Origin: Vanilla planifolia
Taxonomy: Eukaryota; Streptophyta; Magnoliopsida; Asparagales; Orchidaceae
DNA length: 64,000 bases
Reading direction: 5' to 3'
NCBI GenBank assembly: GCA_023846275.1
Contig: CM043868.1
Coordinates: forward strand, 5,475,153 to 5,539,152
Position 1 is the stretch's first letter; the number at the start of each line of letters is the position of its first letter. This document shows, piece after piece, positions 20,670-32,944 of this stretch. The translations under genes and the position numbers were made by a program. The notes under the pieces are model-generated. The model saw nothing but the letters and a program-made list of their open reading frames with translations, had not been told where the DNA came from and did not search any database.

Positions 20670-23657
20670 TGTTATACCCGGTAAAATATTATATGTTTAA
20701 CCTTCAATAATTCAATTGTGGCTTGGATGATTTCAGATCGACAGTAGGATGAGCCAGGAGCTCAATTGGAGGCTATTGGAATTTCTGAAATTTTCTGGGG
20801 ATTTTTCGGAGCACCAAGATTTTTTTTTTTAAAAACCGGAATTTGGTTTTTTTTTTTAACCGCGTGTGAACCTGACCGGAGCGGTTCAGCGAAGGCGGGG
20901 CGGTTCGCCGAGGTGCGTTTACGCGTGCGTTTGGATAAGCCGCGGATAAGCAGATCGGACGGGCGAGATCAGCGGTGGAGATTAACCGGCTGATCGGGTG
21001 TTAAGCGGCGTTTTTGGAAGGTCAACCGGCGCTTAATGGGTCTTAACGGGTTATTACCGGTTTAAGCTGGGTATTTAACCTAAACTGTTCGGCTGTTAGG
21101 GTTTCGAACGGCGGCTAGAGGCGAAGTGTTCGCGGCGAACGGCGGTACTTTCCGGCAGCCTTCCAAGGGGCTTTTGGTAACCGGAGGTTCGCGGGACAGA
21201 GGCGAGCATTTTGGTACCGGTTTCGTTCGGCGAGGAGCTGCGGTTGATCGTGTGCGAGCTTCACCGTCGTCGGCGAGCAAAGGTAGGAAATTCAGATTTA
21301 AATCAGTTATTTAGCAAATTAAAAATATGGATTATTTTGCAAATAGCTACTTGAGCATGCAGATATGGGTTTTTGGAATTGATTAATGCAATTGATTGAT
21401 TTTAGCATTTTAGGGGTTTTTTTTTTATGAAGAAGAATATATATATATTCCGCCGAATTGGAATTTCTGTGCATAGAAGCATGCCTTAGGTTTTGATATT
21501 ATCATATTGCCATTATTCAGGTTATCTGAATGCTAGAATGATTTTAATTTCATGAATTGGCATAGTCGGATCGGACAACACTTCGGCGAAAATTTTTGCA
21601 TGGACATCTAGCTTCGCGACTTGATTATATGGAATTTTTAGGCTAGTACGAGCTTTAGGCTCGCGTCCCCTTGCGTTCGGTCGCCGAAAATCGACGGGGG
21701 AAACGGAGATTTCCGGAAAGTTGACGGTTAGGATTTCGCGGGCGACGGGCGAAGGAAGGGGATGAATTAGGGCTAATTAGGGATTAGTCTGATTATTAAG
21801 TGAATAATTATATTAATTATTAATATTTATATGTTAAGCGTCGGCCCGAATTTCTGATTATTAACTTCGGCCGGCGGGGTTCTCGGCTCAGCGCGTAAGG
21901 GTTCCGAACCGGCGACGAGAACCGGTTCAGGGGAAGTGCGGCGCGGATGAGAGAGAAGCGGAAGAAAAAAATTAATTTGGAAATTAATCCGAATTTTCGG
22001 AAAAAGGATATGCGGATTTTAAATTCGGAAATTTATTCCGAATTTCGGAAAATGGATAAAGGACGTAAATTGATTTTGGAATTTAAAATTTCCTGAAGTG
22101 AGGAAAAGGTGATTTTTGGAAATCACGTAGCCAAGTTGAAATTGACTGTTAGAAATTACCCATAAATTCAGTGCAGCTGGATTAGTTGGAAGGAAGTGTG
22201 ACACTTGGGTGCTACCAGAATAGTCAGAATTTTGGTACAGTTTGTGTTGCTTGGATGGCAATGACATGGATTGAGTCAGTTTACTCAGTGTTGGCATATT
22301 TCATGGATTGGCATATTGGACCGGACTACTATAGGCCCTATATGATGTTTTAGGGTAGTTGTGGTAGGTAACTGTGCGGTATAGACTTAGCTTCCACAGT
22401 ATACATGTGGACTGGTATGTGCCTTGTTGTATCTGGACACATGTTGCCGAATCTTGGAGTTAGAGCTTGGCAATGACTGTAGGGGCGTGAGCTTCTATGG
22501 AAATTGTTGGGAGAGGACTTCTTGGGACGGTGGCTGAGTCGATCTCTTCTGGTCCATGAGTGTAGGCCTGCGCGCCTGAGGGTGGCAGGGGTGTCTCGCC
22601 GTGGCTAGCCAAGTGTGTAGGCCTGCGTGCTTGGGGGTGTCAGTGGTGTCTCACGTTGGCTAGAGATTTATGGGACTGGTTCTGTCTATGGTCTCCAGGA
22701 GATTGATTGACGAGAGACGCTGCGGTGTCGGGTGCCATGCGTGCGCAGAGATGGGCGTGTCCCGCTGGCATGCTTGCTTAGGCGCCATGCGTGCGCAGAG
22801 ATGGGCATGTCCCGCTGGCATGCTGCCTGGGAGCACAGAGGAGAGCTACTCTGGTGTGACTGTGGTTGGTCAGAGTCTGGGACTAAGAGTGCCTTTCCAC
22901 CCTACATTGTTATGTTGTATTTCTATACTCTTGCTATTATCCTTCTCTTGCATGAGAGTTTTTTTTACTAGCTGTCTTTCCTACTGGGCGTAGCTCATTC
23001 CTTTATTATCTATATTTTTCCAGTGGCTCGGCAGACTTGACGCCACCCAGCTTTAGGTGGGATCGTGATCAGTAGGCTAGTGGAGGAGATCTGATCTGTG
23101 ATTTTCTTAGACATTCTGGTTAGTTGATTGTTGCTGTTGGATGTATTCAGTGAGACTGTTATTCTTATGTCTTGTATTATGTGAGAGTGATTCTGACTCT
23201 TGTACTCGGATGGATGATGTGGTATTTGATGGACTGTGATTTTTCATATGAGTTACATTTTTATACACTATCTTATTTTCTATCTTGACGGTATGGTGTG
23301 TGGAGCGCCATTTCATATCGGTGGATGTTATATATTTTTTTTTTGATGGTGAGGTCATTACATGACTATGGAACTTAACCTTGGGGGTTCAGACTTCTAT
23401 TAGATCGGTTCTCCTACCGGTATGGGTTAGGAGTATTGGGTCTAGTAGGAATAACATTGCGCGAGTTCATCAGTTAATTCAGGAGTCATAAACCTGATTT
23501 GACGGTGTGCCCTGGAGATGGGATCCACATAGTTAAGGAAAGTAGGTGTGTAATGATGTGTTATATCCTATGTTTTTCGTAGGCTACTCAGGTTGGTATG
23601 GGACGATCTGAGCTGTCTATATGTAAAAAAAAAAAAAAAAAAAAATGGGGTGTAACA
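20670..23657 (+). repeat. 3' LTR of the chromovirus, 2,988 bp
   Basis: Nearly identical to 13149-16135, with about 50 substitutions (mostly transitions) and small homopolymer indels by eye. It has the same TATA-like site, telo-box, donor/acceptor pair, internal duplications and terminal A-run. A functional polyadenylation site should lie in it but I cannot place it. Confidence 0.95.
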
Positions 23658-23662
23658 AGAAA
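23658..23662 (+). repeat. Target site duplication, right copy (AGAAA)
   Basis: Identical to 13144-13148; marks the right edge of the insertion. Confidence 0.95.
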
Positions 23663-25299
23663 GGTGTTGCAGTGACCCTCCATTTTCAATAGTTCTTTAC
23701 CATAGAACTCAACTACTTTGATACCACTTTTTTGAGGCCCACATCACCTATTTTCTTACCATTTATTTTTCTTTTAGACATTTAAAAAACCATATTTTAT
23801 GAAAAAGTCTTTATCTTTGAACTTCTTTTTAACTTAAATAAAATTCTTATGCTAAAAAAGATAATTACTCATGTGAACATATAAACTAGATCTTTGTAGA
23901 AAAGACAAAATTCGCATATATGAAATAGTAGCTTTTGCTATCTTTTTTTCCATTTTTCTATCCTTTCCTAATCTACCTCTTCCAAATGGAAATAAATTAT
24001 ATGCTCAAGCCTATTACAACCATCTATGTTTAAGGAAACTAAAAAGTCATAATTCTCTCTCATTGTTCCTTATAGTCTAGTGATATACATCTTCATTACT
24101 TGAAATTGTTAAGACATAGAATAGGCTTAGATAAATGTCACAAGCTTAATGGATAGAAATATGTAATAAGATTGCAAAGTATAAGATTTGGTCATGCCAC
24201 ATGCTGGGTTTAAATAATAAGAAAAAATATCACATGAAAAGGTATCCATAATGATATTAACATGCCAACATAATGTTTTTGCCCTTTGAATTTGATCCTT
24301 TTTATATTTCTTTTACAATTATTTTGGCTCATCCTTTTACTTCTCATTTTAACCCATAATTCATAAATTCTTTTATTCAGCATTTTTCTTTCCTTTTTCC
24401 AAGAAGGTTGTACATTTTGTTATCCTTTTATTTTTGGATTCTGCCTCAAGACAATACCTTGAAATGAGATGCACTCTATATTTAGTTCTATTAATATGTT
24501 CTACTTTTGGTTGACATGCCAAAACAAGATACACCTATTTAGCAACACAATGAATATTTCTTTAAATTTAAGAGCCTTGTTCTAAAGGACTAATGTTTGA
24601 CTCTAGAATTTATAATTCCTCCTTGATACCATTTTAGAAAAGCTATTTTGTTCATTTAATTTACCTTTTTTCTTTTTTCTACTATCATACTACTAGTTGA
24701 TATTGAACAAACATTAAAAACTATTAAGCATTCATAACCATTTGTATAAGCATTAATTTAAAAGGAATAAAATCTTAGAAATCTAAGACATTCAAGCATA
24801 ACATGCTCATCAATAAAAATCATTATTTTCTAATTTTAAAAACCTATTTATTACATCACAATATGCAATATGTGATAATATAATTTTTTAAATATAATTT
24901 TATTTTATTGCATTCTAAATGTTTCATTATAGTGGAGATTTGTTACTTCTGTGGAATATAGAATCCATTACATTGTAACACAAAATTAAGATCAAGCTAT
25001 AAGAGACAACATTCATTTTACAAAGATATTCTATTCACATTAGAGAATTTTATTAGATGAGGATTTTATAGTTAGAAGTGTAGAATCATACTCTACAATA
25101 CATAATTAATACTCAATTCATGAACAATTAATTGACAAACAAGTTTGACAATGAGATCAAACTTAACCAATAAAGAAGTCTATGATGCAAGGTATAGGAC
25201 ACATTTCAAAAGGAGCGATCTGTAGTACAAGAGTGATGATAAGACCTAGACAATGAACCTTTGTATAATATTATATGATTGAAGATTGAGCAAAGTTGG
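23663..25299. other. AT-rich, no gene; PBS-like motif on the minus strand
   Basis: No coding similarity is recognised. The minus strand carries 'tggtatcaaagtag' at 23714-23727, like a decayed initiator-Met PBS, with 'TG' at 23733 as a possible LTR terminus. No LTR partner was found, so an older element here is only a suggestion. Confidence 0.35.
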
Positions 25300-26000
25300 T
25301 GGATAGACAAGATTGATTAAGAGATTAGAGTTAGCTAATCAGTAATAATGAGCTATAATAGTCTATGCTAAGATGATACAAATGATGGGTTAATTGAAAT
25401 TTGATGATTGAACTAACATGTAATCTTATAGTTAGACAATTTTCATGCCATGTGATTGTTAACTGAAGAGAACGATTCCACAAATAAGGTTGATAAGAAA
25501 TTTGGACTAAGTTAATAAGTGATATTAACAAAAAGCAACACATACTTTGCCAATCTAAGAATACTAGTGATAGTACATATATGATATGAAGTGAGAAATG
25601 CTAATAGATAAGCCTTATTCAATGCAAATGTGGGAAGAATTGTAATAATATGATGGAATCCTATTATGAATAATAAACATAATATTTAGTGCACCATAAC
25701 ATATTGTATTAAACTAGTAGAGTGCAACACCTAAAGTAGTATTAGGCTTAATCAAGACTTGGAGTTGTGTAGGTATATCGAGAGTAGTGGAACAGTTGGA
25801 TTGAATGGACCAAGATGATAGTGTATTTCATAAAGTATGATCATTAAGCAATTGAAATATAGATGTGTGGAGTGGTTAAGTGACACTACTGTACAAGTAT
25901 GAACCCAAAAATAATATTACATGATTTGTGTAGGGCAATTAAGAATTGAAGAGAATGTGATTAATTTTAAAGACATCATGTATTGAGAGGAGAGATTAAA
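25300..26000 (+). repeat. Weak match to the unclassified repeat
   Basis: About 25610-25670 ('aatgcaaatgtgggaag', then 'ttgtaataatatgatgga') aligns with 39440-39480 ('gcattagagttaaaggt', 'gggaagagttgcaagaat'). Only this core is convincing. Confidence 0.4.
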
Positions 26001-26988
26001 GGCCTCATCCACAAGGTTTACCATAGAATTGAGGCCATTCCCAATTTATTGATAGCTGTGTCACACCATTATGATGGTAATTTGGTAATATTTTTGGTAA
26101 ATTGATTGGTTAAATGTATATATCTATATCAATGTCATTTGAGATTACTTGATCATGAAGAGTTGGATCACCAACAATCTTGATAAGGACCTTGCCTTAC
26201 TTTGATGTTCATTACAACTCAAAGTTATATGATTGAGGTAAATGAATCTATCTTACTTATTAGCTCTATCCAATCTTGGTAAATGAGTATATCTTACTTG
26301 CTTCCTATCCAAGATCCTGTAAGAGTCTCTAAATTAAGGGAACTTGGACATGTCCATCCAAATTAGCTCCTTATAGAAATCAAGGAACTAATGAGCTTCA
26401 AAGGCAATTGATTGTAATCAAGGGCAAGCGGTATGAGCACACCAATATTACATAGCATCATTCTCACTAGAAATGTGTTATGCTTGAGTTGTCATATGAT
26501 TCAACAATTGTTTGATTTGTTGTATTTAATCATACATATTACAAGGTATGAACGTTTTATTATAAATCATGTCAAGGATAGTATAGTAGTTTAACTCTGC
26601 ATAAATGTTTAGATTAACCATATTGTGGCATAGTTGGAGACCTAATAAAAGAACAAAGCCATTCACTTTCACATTAGTTGTTGAGAAAATTGGTGTGAAA
26701 AATGCCCACACTATATAGTGAAGATGATCTCTTAAGATTCCTCCATAACTTACAATTTTTAGACTTTATGAACAATCAACTAATATTTAGCTTTAGAATT
26801 CTAATTAGAGGATGATTCCAACTTACAATCTTTAAAATTCTTTGTTTAACTTTGAAGAATAAAGTACGTGAACCACATTGAACTTGGTTGGAATCTAATG
26901 CAATTGTTTGAAAGATGTGGATTGGACATTCCTATTATGATGCTAACTAATCCTTATATATGGTTAGATTGAGAGCTTTTCAAAATTC
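26001..26988. other. AT-rich, no gene recognised
   Basis: Nothing with coding or structural similarity was found between the repeat fragment and the LINE relic. Confidence 0.4.
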
Positions 26989-27240
26989 CTAATAGATTAA
27001 AAGGGGGGGGGTGTATTTTGGTAACTTCATTTCTAGATTTTTTCTTAGACTCCTACTACCAGTATACCTAAAGCATTGAGAGGACATCTGCCTCATTCGC
27101 AACATTGATGCTAAAGAGTTTTGCAAAGTGGCTCCAAATTGGTTTGGACCAATGATAGCCAATAAACACATGATCTATTATATCTTCATTAATGCAGAAT
27201 GGGAACTTGCAACCTATTGAATGCTTATTTGTTTAATGTT
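26989..27240 (-). pseudogene. LINE C-terminal zinc motif region
   Basis: Minus-strand reading gives PFCINEDIIDHVFIGYHWSK followed by PIWSHFAKLF. This matches the RVT-associated zinc motif of plant LINEs ('CP.C....E...HLF..C.FS..IW'). One frame is partly open; the Cys/His set is incomplete. Confidence 0.75.
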
Positions 27241-27739
27241 AAATTATTTATTATATGCCACATAGAATTCATATTTTTAGTCGAAGGTTTATAGACCAAA
27301 TGTGTTTTCTAGATTTAAGAATCAAACCTTTTTAGTAGCAAGAATCTTTAGGTTCCAAGAATTTATGTTTTGCAGGGCTATGCTTAATGCTTCTATGCAT
27401 TGATAGGTTGTTGAGAACTCTATAATTCTAGTTTAGTGAATACATTTGGCATGCATAAAATTTTCCCATAGTGAATTTATAGTTTGCACCTTTTAGAGGT
27501 GTTTTATAATGAAAGAAACCTCATATCCTTTAGATTCTTTAGTCCTAATCCATTTTTCTCTACTAGGTAGTTTATATTTTTTAGGTTACCTAATGATGTT
27601 TGTGGCAATTAATGGTATGGCCCCACAAAACCCCAAACATTATGTTTTCCACACATTAAATAATTCTTTTATGAGGATACGAAATCATCAATGTGCATTA
27701 GAATAAAGGCGAGAACAAGTTTAAAAAGAATTTTTCTAC

Positions 27740-28570
27740 ATTACGTTGATGGTAACCTTTTATTCACACAAAAAATACATCACATTAGAAAAAGATCTTT
27801 TATCACCTCTCATGAATACAATGCAATCTTCTACAAAGTTTAGATGAGAAACTTTTTTATTTCCTCTTAGAAGAATGTATTAAAGATCTTTGCACCATTT
27901 AAAGATTGTTTAGTTTGTGACTTAATTCCTATGTGAACAATAAAAATAAGAGAGGTGATAAGAAGTTTCCCAACTTAAGGCCTCTCAAAACCTTAAAGTA
28001 ACCTCTACTTCTACCATTGATGATGATCATGAACTGACTATTTCTAAGTATATTCATGATAAATTTAATAAAACCTTGATCAAAATTAAAGCTTTCTTGG
28101 GTCTATTATAAAAATTTTGAATAAAGCATATTGAATACATTCTTTGTATCTATTTTGATGATACAATTACCTTCTTATGACAAAGCCAACATATTTCAAA
28201 GATATTAAAGCTAGCAAAATGTGCTAAACTTAAGTGGCTATTAACTTTGCAAGTATTCTTTTCAGCAAAGTTGTTTAAATAGGTGGGTTGAAATTCACTA
28301 AAAGTTTGTGGATTTACTTTTTTTGGAATGAATACAATGTTTGCACTAGCTATTACATTATGAACAGGCAAGCCATTTAGAAAATCTCTAGCTAAATTTA
28401 GTATCTCATAAGCAATGACACTCCAATAGTGAGAATAGAATAGACTGTTCAACCCATCAAGGCCTAAAGCACTATGTTGATCAATTTTAGCAATAAACTA
28501 TTTCATTTCTTCCATAATTACTTCTTTCAAAAAGTCTTTATTTATTTCTTGAGTTAATAGAGGAAGGATA
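27740..28570 (-). pseudogene. LINE reverse transcriptase fragment
   Basis: The minus strand from 28452 reads MNSLFYSHYWSVIAYEI, then IVFIPKKVNPQTFSEFQPTYL, a decayed 'FIPK...P....FRPISL' of L1-type RT; just upstream is SALGLDGLN ('APGPDG'). Further on I read IKIDTKNVFNMLYSKFL, GRSRGYFKVLRGLKLGNFLS ('G..RGLRQGDPLSP') and HLNFVEDCIVF, in which the catalytic ADD has become VED. The order matches RT palm and fingers. It is inactive. Confidence 0.85.
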
Positions 28571-28959
28571 TGACTTAACAAATTGTGCTTATTATTCATA
28601 GATGAATTCATTAACAAATTCTAAACATGCTTAATATTTGCACCAATAATTCTATCTTCTTCTGTCATCCTATTCCTTTTAGTTTCCTTAATTTGATGAA
28701 TTTAATGTTTACTTTTCCTATCCTTAACTCTTGGATGAAAAAACTTCATATTTATATTGCTCTCTTTAATTTAATCAACTTTAACCTTCTGACTTTAGAA
28801 TTCTTCTTCATTTTTTATTGTAGAATATAGTATGCATTAGGTTGATAATAGTTCTTGCCTTGATTCTTCATTCTACCAAAGTTCAAACTACTTTTCCCTA
28901 ACCAGCTCCTAAACTTTGTATAAGACCTCAAATATGTTAACAAAGCTTGTTATATTCCA

Positions 28960-29800
28960 TGCTTTCATGAAAATTGTAATTATTTAAATTTATGAGCTAG
29001 TTCATTTAGCTTATTCTCAACAATAGGCATGTTCAAATTAATTTCCATTGTTTGCATTAAAGACTAGTGATTTAGACACAATCATGGAATTTAAATGATT
29101 TTAAACTTGAGAAAGTTTCTTCATGAAAAGAAAGCAAAAGAGGAGAGTGATATGAAACTACTTGACTGAGATTTACACAATTGTATGTAGCATAAGGCTA
29201 ACCCAATTATGATTTATTAGAATTCACTCCAATCTTTTCCATCTACCTTCCTAACACCCATCCATATGAAAGAACTTCTCAAAAAGTTAGTTCTCTAAGT
29301 CTTAAATACTAAATGCATTTAGAAAATTCATTGATGGCTCTTAGATATGGCATTGATTGACTATTATATTCACCTAGGGAAGCAATGACATTGAAGTTCC
29401 CCCTAATAAGCTAAGGCAAATTGATAAACTTTTCTCATACTTTGAGTTCCCTCTGACGTATCATCCTTTCAATAAAGGGAACGTTTTGCATATATAATTG
29501 AACAACACATATGTCTATTCCAAGCATCATCATTCAAAAGAAGGTGGATGAATTATTCCTCATTGGCAATAATTTGGCAAGAGATGCACTTATTCCAAAG
29601 TAACCAAATTTTATTGGAGTAGTTTGATGTGTAATGATCAACTTGAGCCTTCTTCTGATTTTATCTGCATGTTTTTATTAGCCATTGGCTCCAAAAGACT
29701 TATAAAAAAATTATGTAATTTTTTAGTGTTTTTAAGATAGTGTAATGACTCATTTACCACTACCCCTAAAATGTTCCATATTAGCATATTAGACATAATG
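28960..29800 (-). pseudogene. LINE endonuclease (APE-type) fragment
   Basis: The minus strand reads LHYLKNTKKLHNFFISLLEP near 29745-29685 ('L..L...H.PD...L.EP', the start of the domain), then GNFNVIASLGEYNSQSMPYL near 29420-29360. The latter is the 'GDFN.I....E' motif with Asp changed to Asn. LRELTF and the later Ser/Asp/His region can be followed with several stops. In a live LINE this domain nicks the target DNA. Confidence 0.8.
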
Positions 29801-30339
29801 AATGGAGGATTCAGTAATCTTAAGGCTTTTGAATTCTTTATGGTTCCTCTCGGGCTATTTTGTTTGGCTATAAACTTTTTCCTCCTTTTCTTACCATTTT
29901 TTATAGTAACTAGTGTGATTCCATTGTCCTCCTTTAAATCCTTAAGTTTTTAAGAGAGTGAAAATATTATGATGTTAGGGGTAGTTGCTTAGAATAACAA
30001 TCATATAGAGACAAACCATTTTCATTATCCTCATGATTCTTTTTATGAATTTTATAGTCATTTTTTATTTATTGAAGAGGTCACTTTAATAGCTCGTAGC
30101 TACTTCTCACAATTGTATTGACAAGCCCTTATTTTAGTGTCTTATTCCTATGTTGGATTGTTATTTAGTGACAAACCAATCACTTTTGCAATTTTAAACT
30201 CTAATGTTTTTTTAACTACAAGTTCCATCTTGGTAGCCAAAATCTTTTGCACCAATTCCATATTATGATCAGATTGAGGTATGACAGCAAAATGTAAATG
30301 CATCTTTACACTATACTTATAATTTCCTTTACTTGAGTT

Positions 30340-30540
30340 ATTGAGAACTTTCTTTTGTGTGCGTTGTTGCAAGGCATGGTGTTGCTTGTAGCATCCAACA
30401 CAATAGCTTGGTCGATTATTGTGTGAAAGTTTCTACTAAGATCCATAATTACTTCCCAGCTTTTTAGAAATTCCCATTCTTGTCGATAATTTCCTTGCCC
30501 AATCAACCTCTACACATTTATGTGTTCCATCTTATAGCAT
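30340..30540 (-). pseudogene. LINE ORF1 zinc-knuckle fragment
   Basis: The minus strand reads CVEVDWARKLSTR and, after a stop-rich gap, NNRPSYCVGCYKQHHALQQR. This corresponds to 'CVEVDL.KPL...' and 'RP.YC..C...GH....C' of plant L1 ORF1 nucleic-acid-binding proteins. The first two Cys and the His remain; the last Cys is lost. It lies upstream of the endonuclease, as expected. Confidence 0.75.
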
Positions 30541-30560
30541 AAAGTCCCCTTCTTGAAAAT

Positions 30561-31599
30561 ATTAGTCTTATAAAAAGAAGCCACAAAAATTGTATTACAA
30601 CATTGTAGCTTTCTCAAATATGAAACTTTACTAATTTATTATTTTATATTTTATTGATATTTTTTTATTGTATTGAATTATTTAAATTCAACAAAAATGT
30701 TAATTAAAAAAAAAAGAAATATGGGTCTTATAGTGGGGATTTGAAATTCAAATGTTGAAGTTCTAATTTTTAGGAACACTTTAGTATTGATTTCAATAAA
30801 AAAATATTATTCAAAGGTCATATTATAAGAGAAATGATAATAATAATATTATATTTTTAATAATTGGTGGAATGAAAGATTATGAGTAAAATTATGCCAT
30901 TCTAAATTATTAAATTCATATAATATGTAAGGCTCATAAATTAGCCTATTTGAAAAATTAATAGTAAATTTTTATAAATAATTGGATCCAAAAATTAAAA
31001 AAATAATAAAAAGGGCTAAGGTTTTTAATTAATCCTTTTGTTGAAACCCATAGACTGTAAAGGCAACACAATATTTTGATAATAAAAAAACTATTTAAGT
31101 GATTATTTTATGATATAATGTTTCTAGTAAGTGTGCTATAGGTTATATAAACGCACTTGACAATGAAGATCATTTGTTATGCTATGGATGGATGAAGCCT
31201 CTTGAGTCATAAGTCAAATATAGAGAAGGCAAGAAGAAGATGGTCATCCATCTTGAAGATCCATACATCCAAGATTGTTATCAAGGATTTCATCTATTAA
31301 GACCTATGTAAGAATTGAAAACTAAAATTGCCAACTAATCCAAAAGCTAGCATAACACACATGCGTTTCAATTAAGAAAATATGTCATAATTGCTCTAAT
31401 TGCATATCAGTAAAGGTTATTAAGATTAATACAACTCATCATATGGATAATAGTGCATAATTCCTTAAAGGTTGATTAGTAAGTGTGATACAACTAGATG
31501 AGAAAAAAAAAGAAATACAAATTTAGCTAAAATTTGAGCAAATCATGTGATACCAAATTTGTTTTGGATGTTATAATCATCCTTGTGATAAGTGTATTA
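30561..31599. other. AT-rich, no gene recognised
   Basis: A strongly AT-rich spacer between two LINE relics. It may include decayed LINE sequence that I cannot read. Confidence 0.4.
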
Positions 31600-32740
31600 A
31601 TGTAATAATACCATACCTAAATACTCAAACACAAATTGAAAGAATGTTGAAGTCTAGAAAGTCTATGTCTTGTTATGAAGAAGATCTCGTGTAGTAAGAT
31701 GATTGATTTTGTAACCTTACAAAAAAAGGGACCAAGCCATGACAAAGGCATGAAAAATATTAGAGAAACCTTTGATGAACCAAACCAAATAGAAAGCTTA
31801 ATGTATTGTTTGATAAAGTCCATCAAAATTAATTGATGTCATAGAATACATCTTTTTTGGGGGTAGTTTGGGAGACACACTAGACAACCAATGAGTTTGT
31901 AGAAAATTGTCATGTGATTGATTAGAGGAGATTGTGAAAAACTAGCTGGATTGATGAATATTCTTCCTAATTGAGATAGCTTTTATGACCTTATAAGGAC
32001 ACTTCTTTCATCAGATTGAGGGGACACTGATTGGTTGGTCTTCTCTATGAACTCCATAAATTTATATAGGAATCTCTCCTCATTTAGCTTAATTAATGCT
32101 TTATAAATTTTGTAAATTTGTTGGGAATCCAATGCAATAAAATGAAGACAAGTAATAACCAACTTCTTGAGAAGAGGATAAAGTCATCAAAAAATCCCAA
32201 AATAGAATGAGGTGATGGCCTCTTTGAGGGGCATAAAGCTTCACTTTATCTTGCATTTGTAGGTTGTTTATCCCTTTACTTATTATTTAAATTGACATAA
32301 GAAATAATGAAGGGGATTGAGGGTTAACTTGCTTTAAACCATGCGAAGGTTGAAAGAAACAGTTACCATTCCCATTAACAATGACTAACAACCAACTTCT
32401 ATTATAGATGCTCATGAACAATTAATAAAAGTATAATTGATGATAAACTTGTGCAATAATTTTCTAAGAAAATTACACAATAGGTTATCAAATTATTTTC
32501 TAAAGTTTGTATTAATGATACAATTTTTACCTAAGATCTTATGATTTAAATCAATAACTACTTCTTACATTAGAAGGATATTTCTTGTGATTTCCCATTC
32601 TTTACAAAAGCTAATTATTTCATTGAGATGAGGAATGGAAGAAAGTCTATTGCATTACTAATAAAAACTTTGATATTATTTTCTCAAAAAATTTATAGAT
32701 GCAAATTGGTGTAAAATCATTAAAAATGTTGGGTAATTGA
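31600..32740 (-). mobile_element. RT segment of a second LINE relic
   Basis: The minus strand reads IISFCKEWEITRNILLM ('..AFVKGR.I.DNILLA..') and GKNCIINTNFRK ('GG.CIIKIDMEKAYD') near 32650-32490. About 32420-32320 gives SWLLVIVNGNGNCFFQPSHG, then LKQVNPQSPSLFL ('GLRQGDPLSPLLF'). A weakly similar tail follows, including 31826-31617. Because the other LINE carries its own copy of the same RT region at 27.7-28.6 kb, this is a separate insertion. No ORF1 or endonuclease was found; the upstream part ends near a solo LTR. Confidence 0.75.
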
Positions 32741-32944
32741 TATACATAATATGTAATAGAGCTCCCTTCTATAAATAAAAGAGCTCTTAGCATACAAAAA
32801 TGAGCACATCATTTGCTTATTATGCCTATCACGATGTGCAAACATTGGTCCTCATTTGTTATTTTTTGGCATTCAATATCATGTTGTCAAAACCCAATAT
32901 TTTTGTTGGAGACGTAGCTCTTGTATTAATAAAAATTTAATCAC

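Larger units (their letters stand above)
13149..23657 (+). mobile_element. Complete Ty3/gypsy chromovirus (Tekay/Del-like), 10,509 bp
   Basis: The element has two ~2,987-bp LTRs with TG...CA ends, a 5-bp target duplication, an initiator-Met PBS, a gag-pol polyprotein region (16295-20655) and a PPT. Domain order is Gag, zinc knuckle, protease, RT, RNase H, integrase, chromodomain, which marks a chromovirus; the very long LTRs and this PBS favour the Tekay/Del clade. By eye the LTRs differ at about 50 positions plus homopolymer indels (~1.7%), mostly transitions, so the insertion is young. Three nonsense changes and one frameshift disable this copy, but its LTRs and recognition sites look intact. 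It is richer in GC and CpG than its surroundings. Confidence 0.95.
26989..30560 (-). mobile_element. Degenerate L1-type LINE relic
   Basis: Read on the minus strand, the pieces follow plant L1 order: ORF1 end with zinc knuckle (about 30540-30340), ORF2 endonuclease (about 29800-28960), RT (about 28570-27740) and C-terminal zinc/RNase-H-side motif (about 27240-26989). Every piece is broken by stops and frameshifts. I see no poly(A) tail or target duplication; the 3' end is lost or unrecognisable. Confidence 0.85.

Noticed and set aside
27003..27011. G-run (and another at 50372-50382) as quadruplex
   Set aside because: Single homopolymers without the four spaced G-tracts needed.
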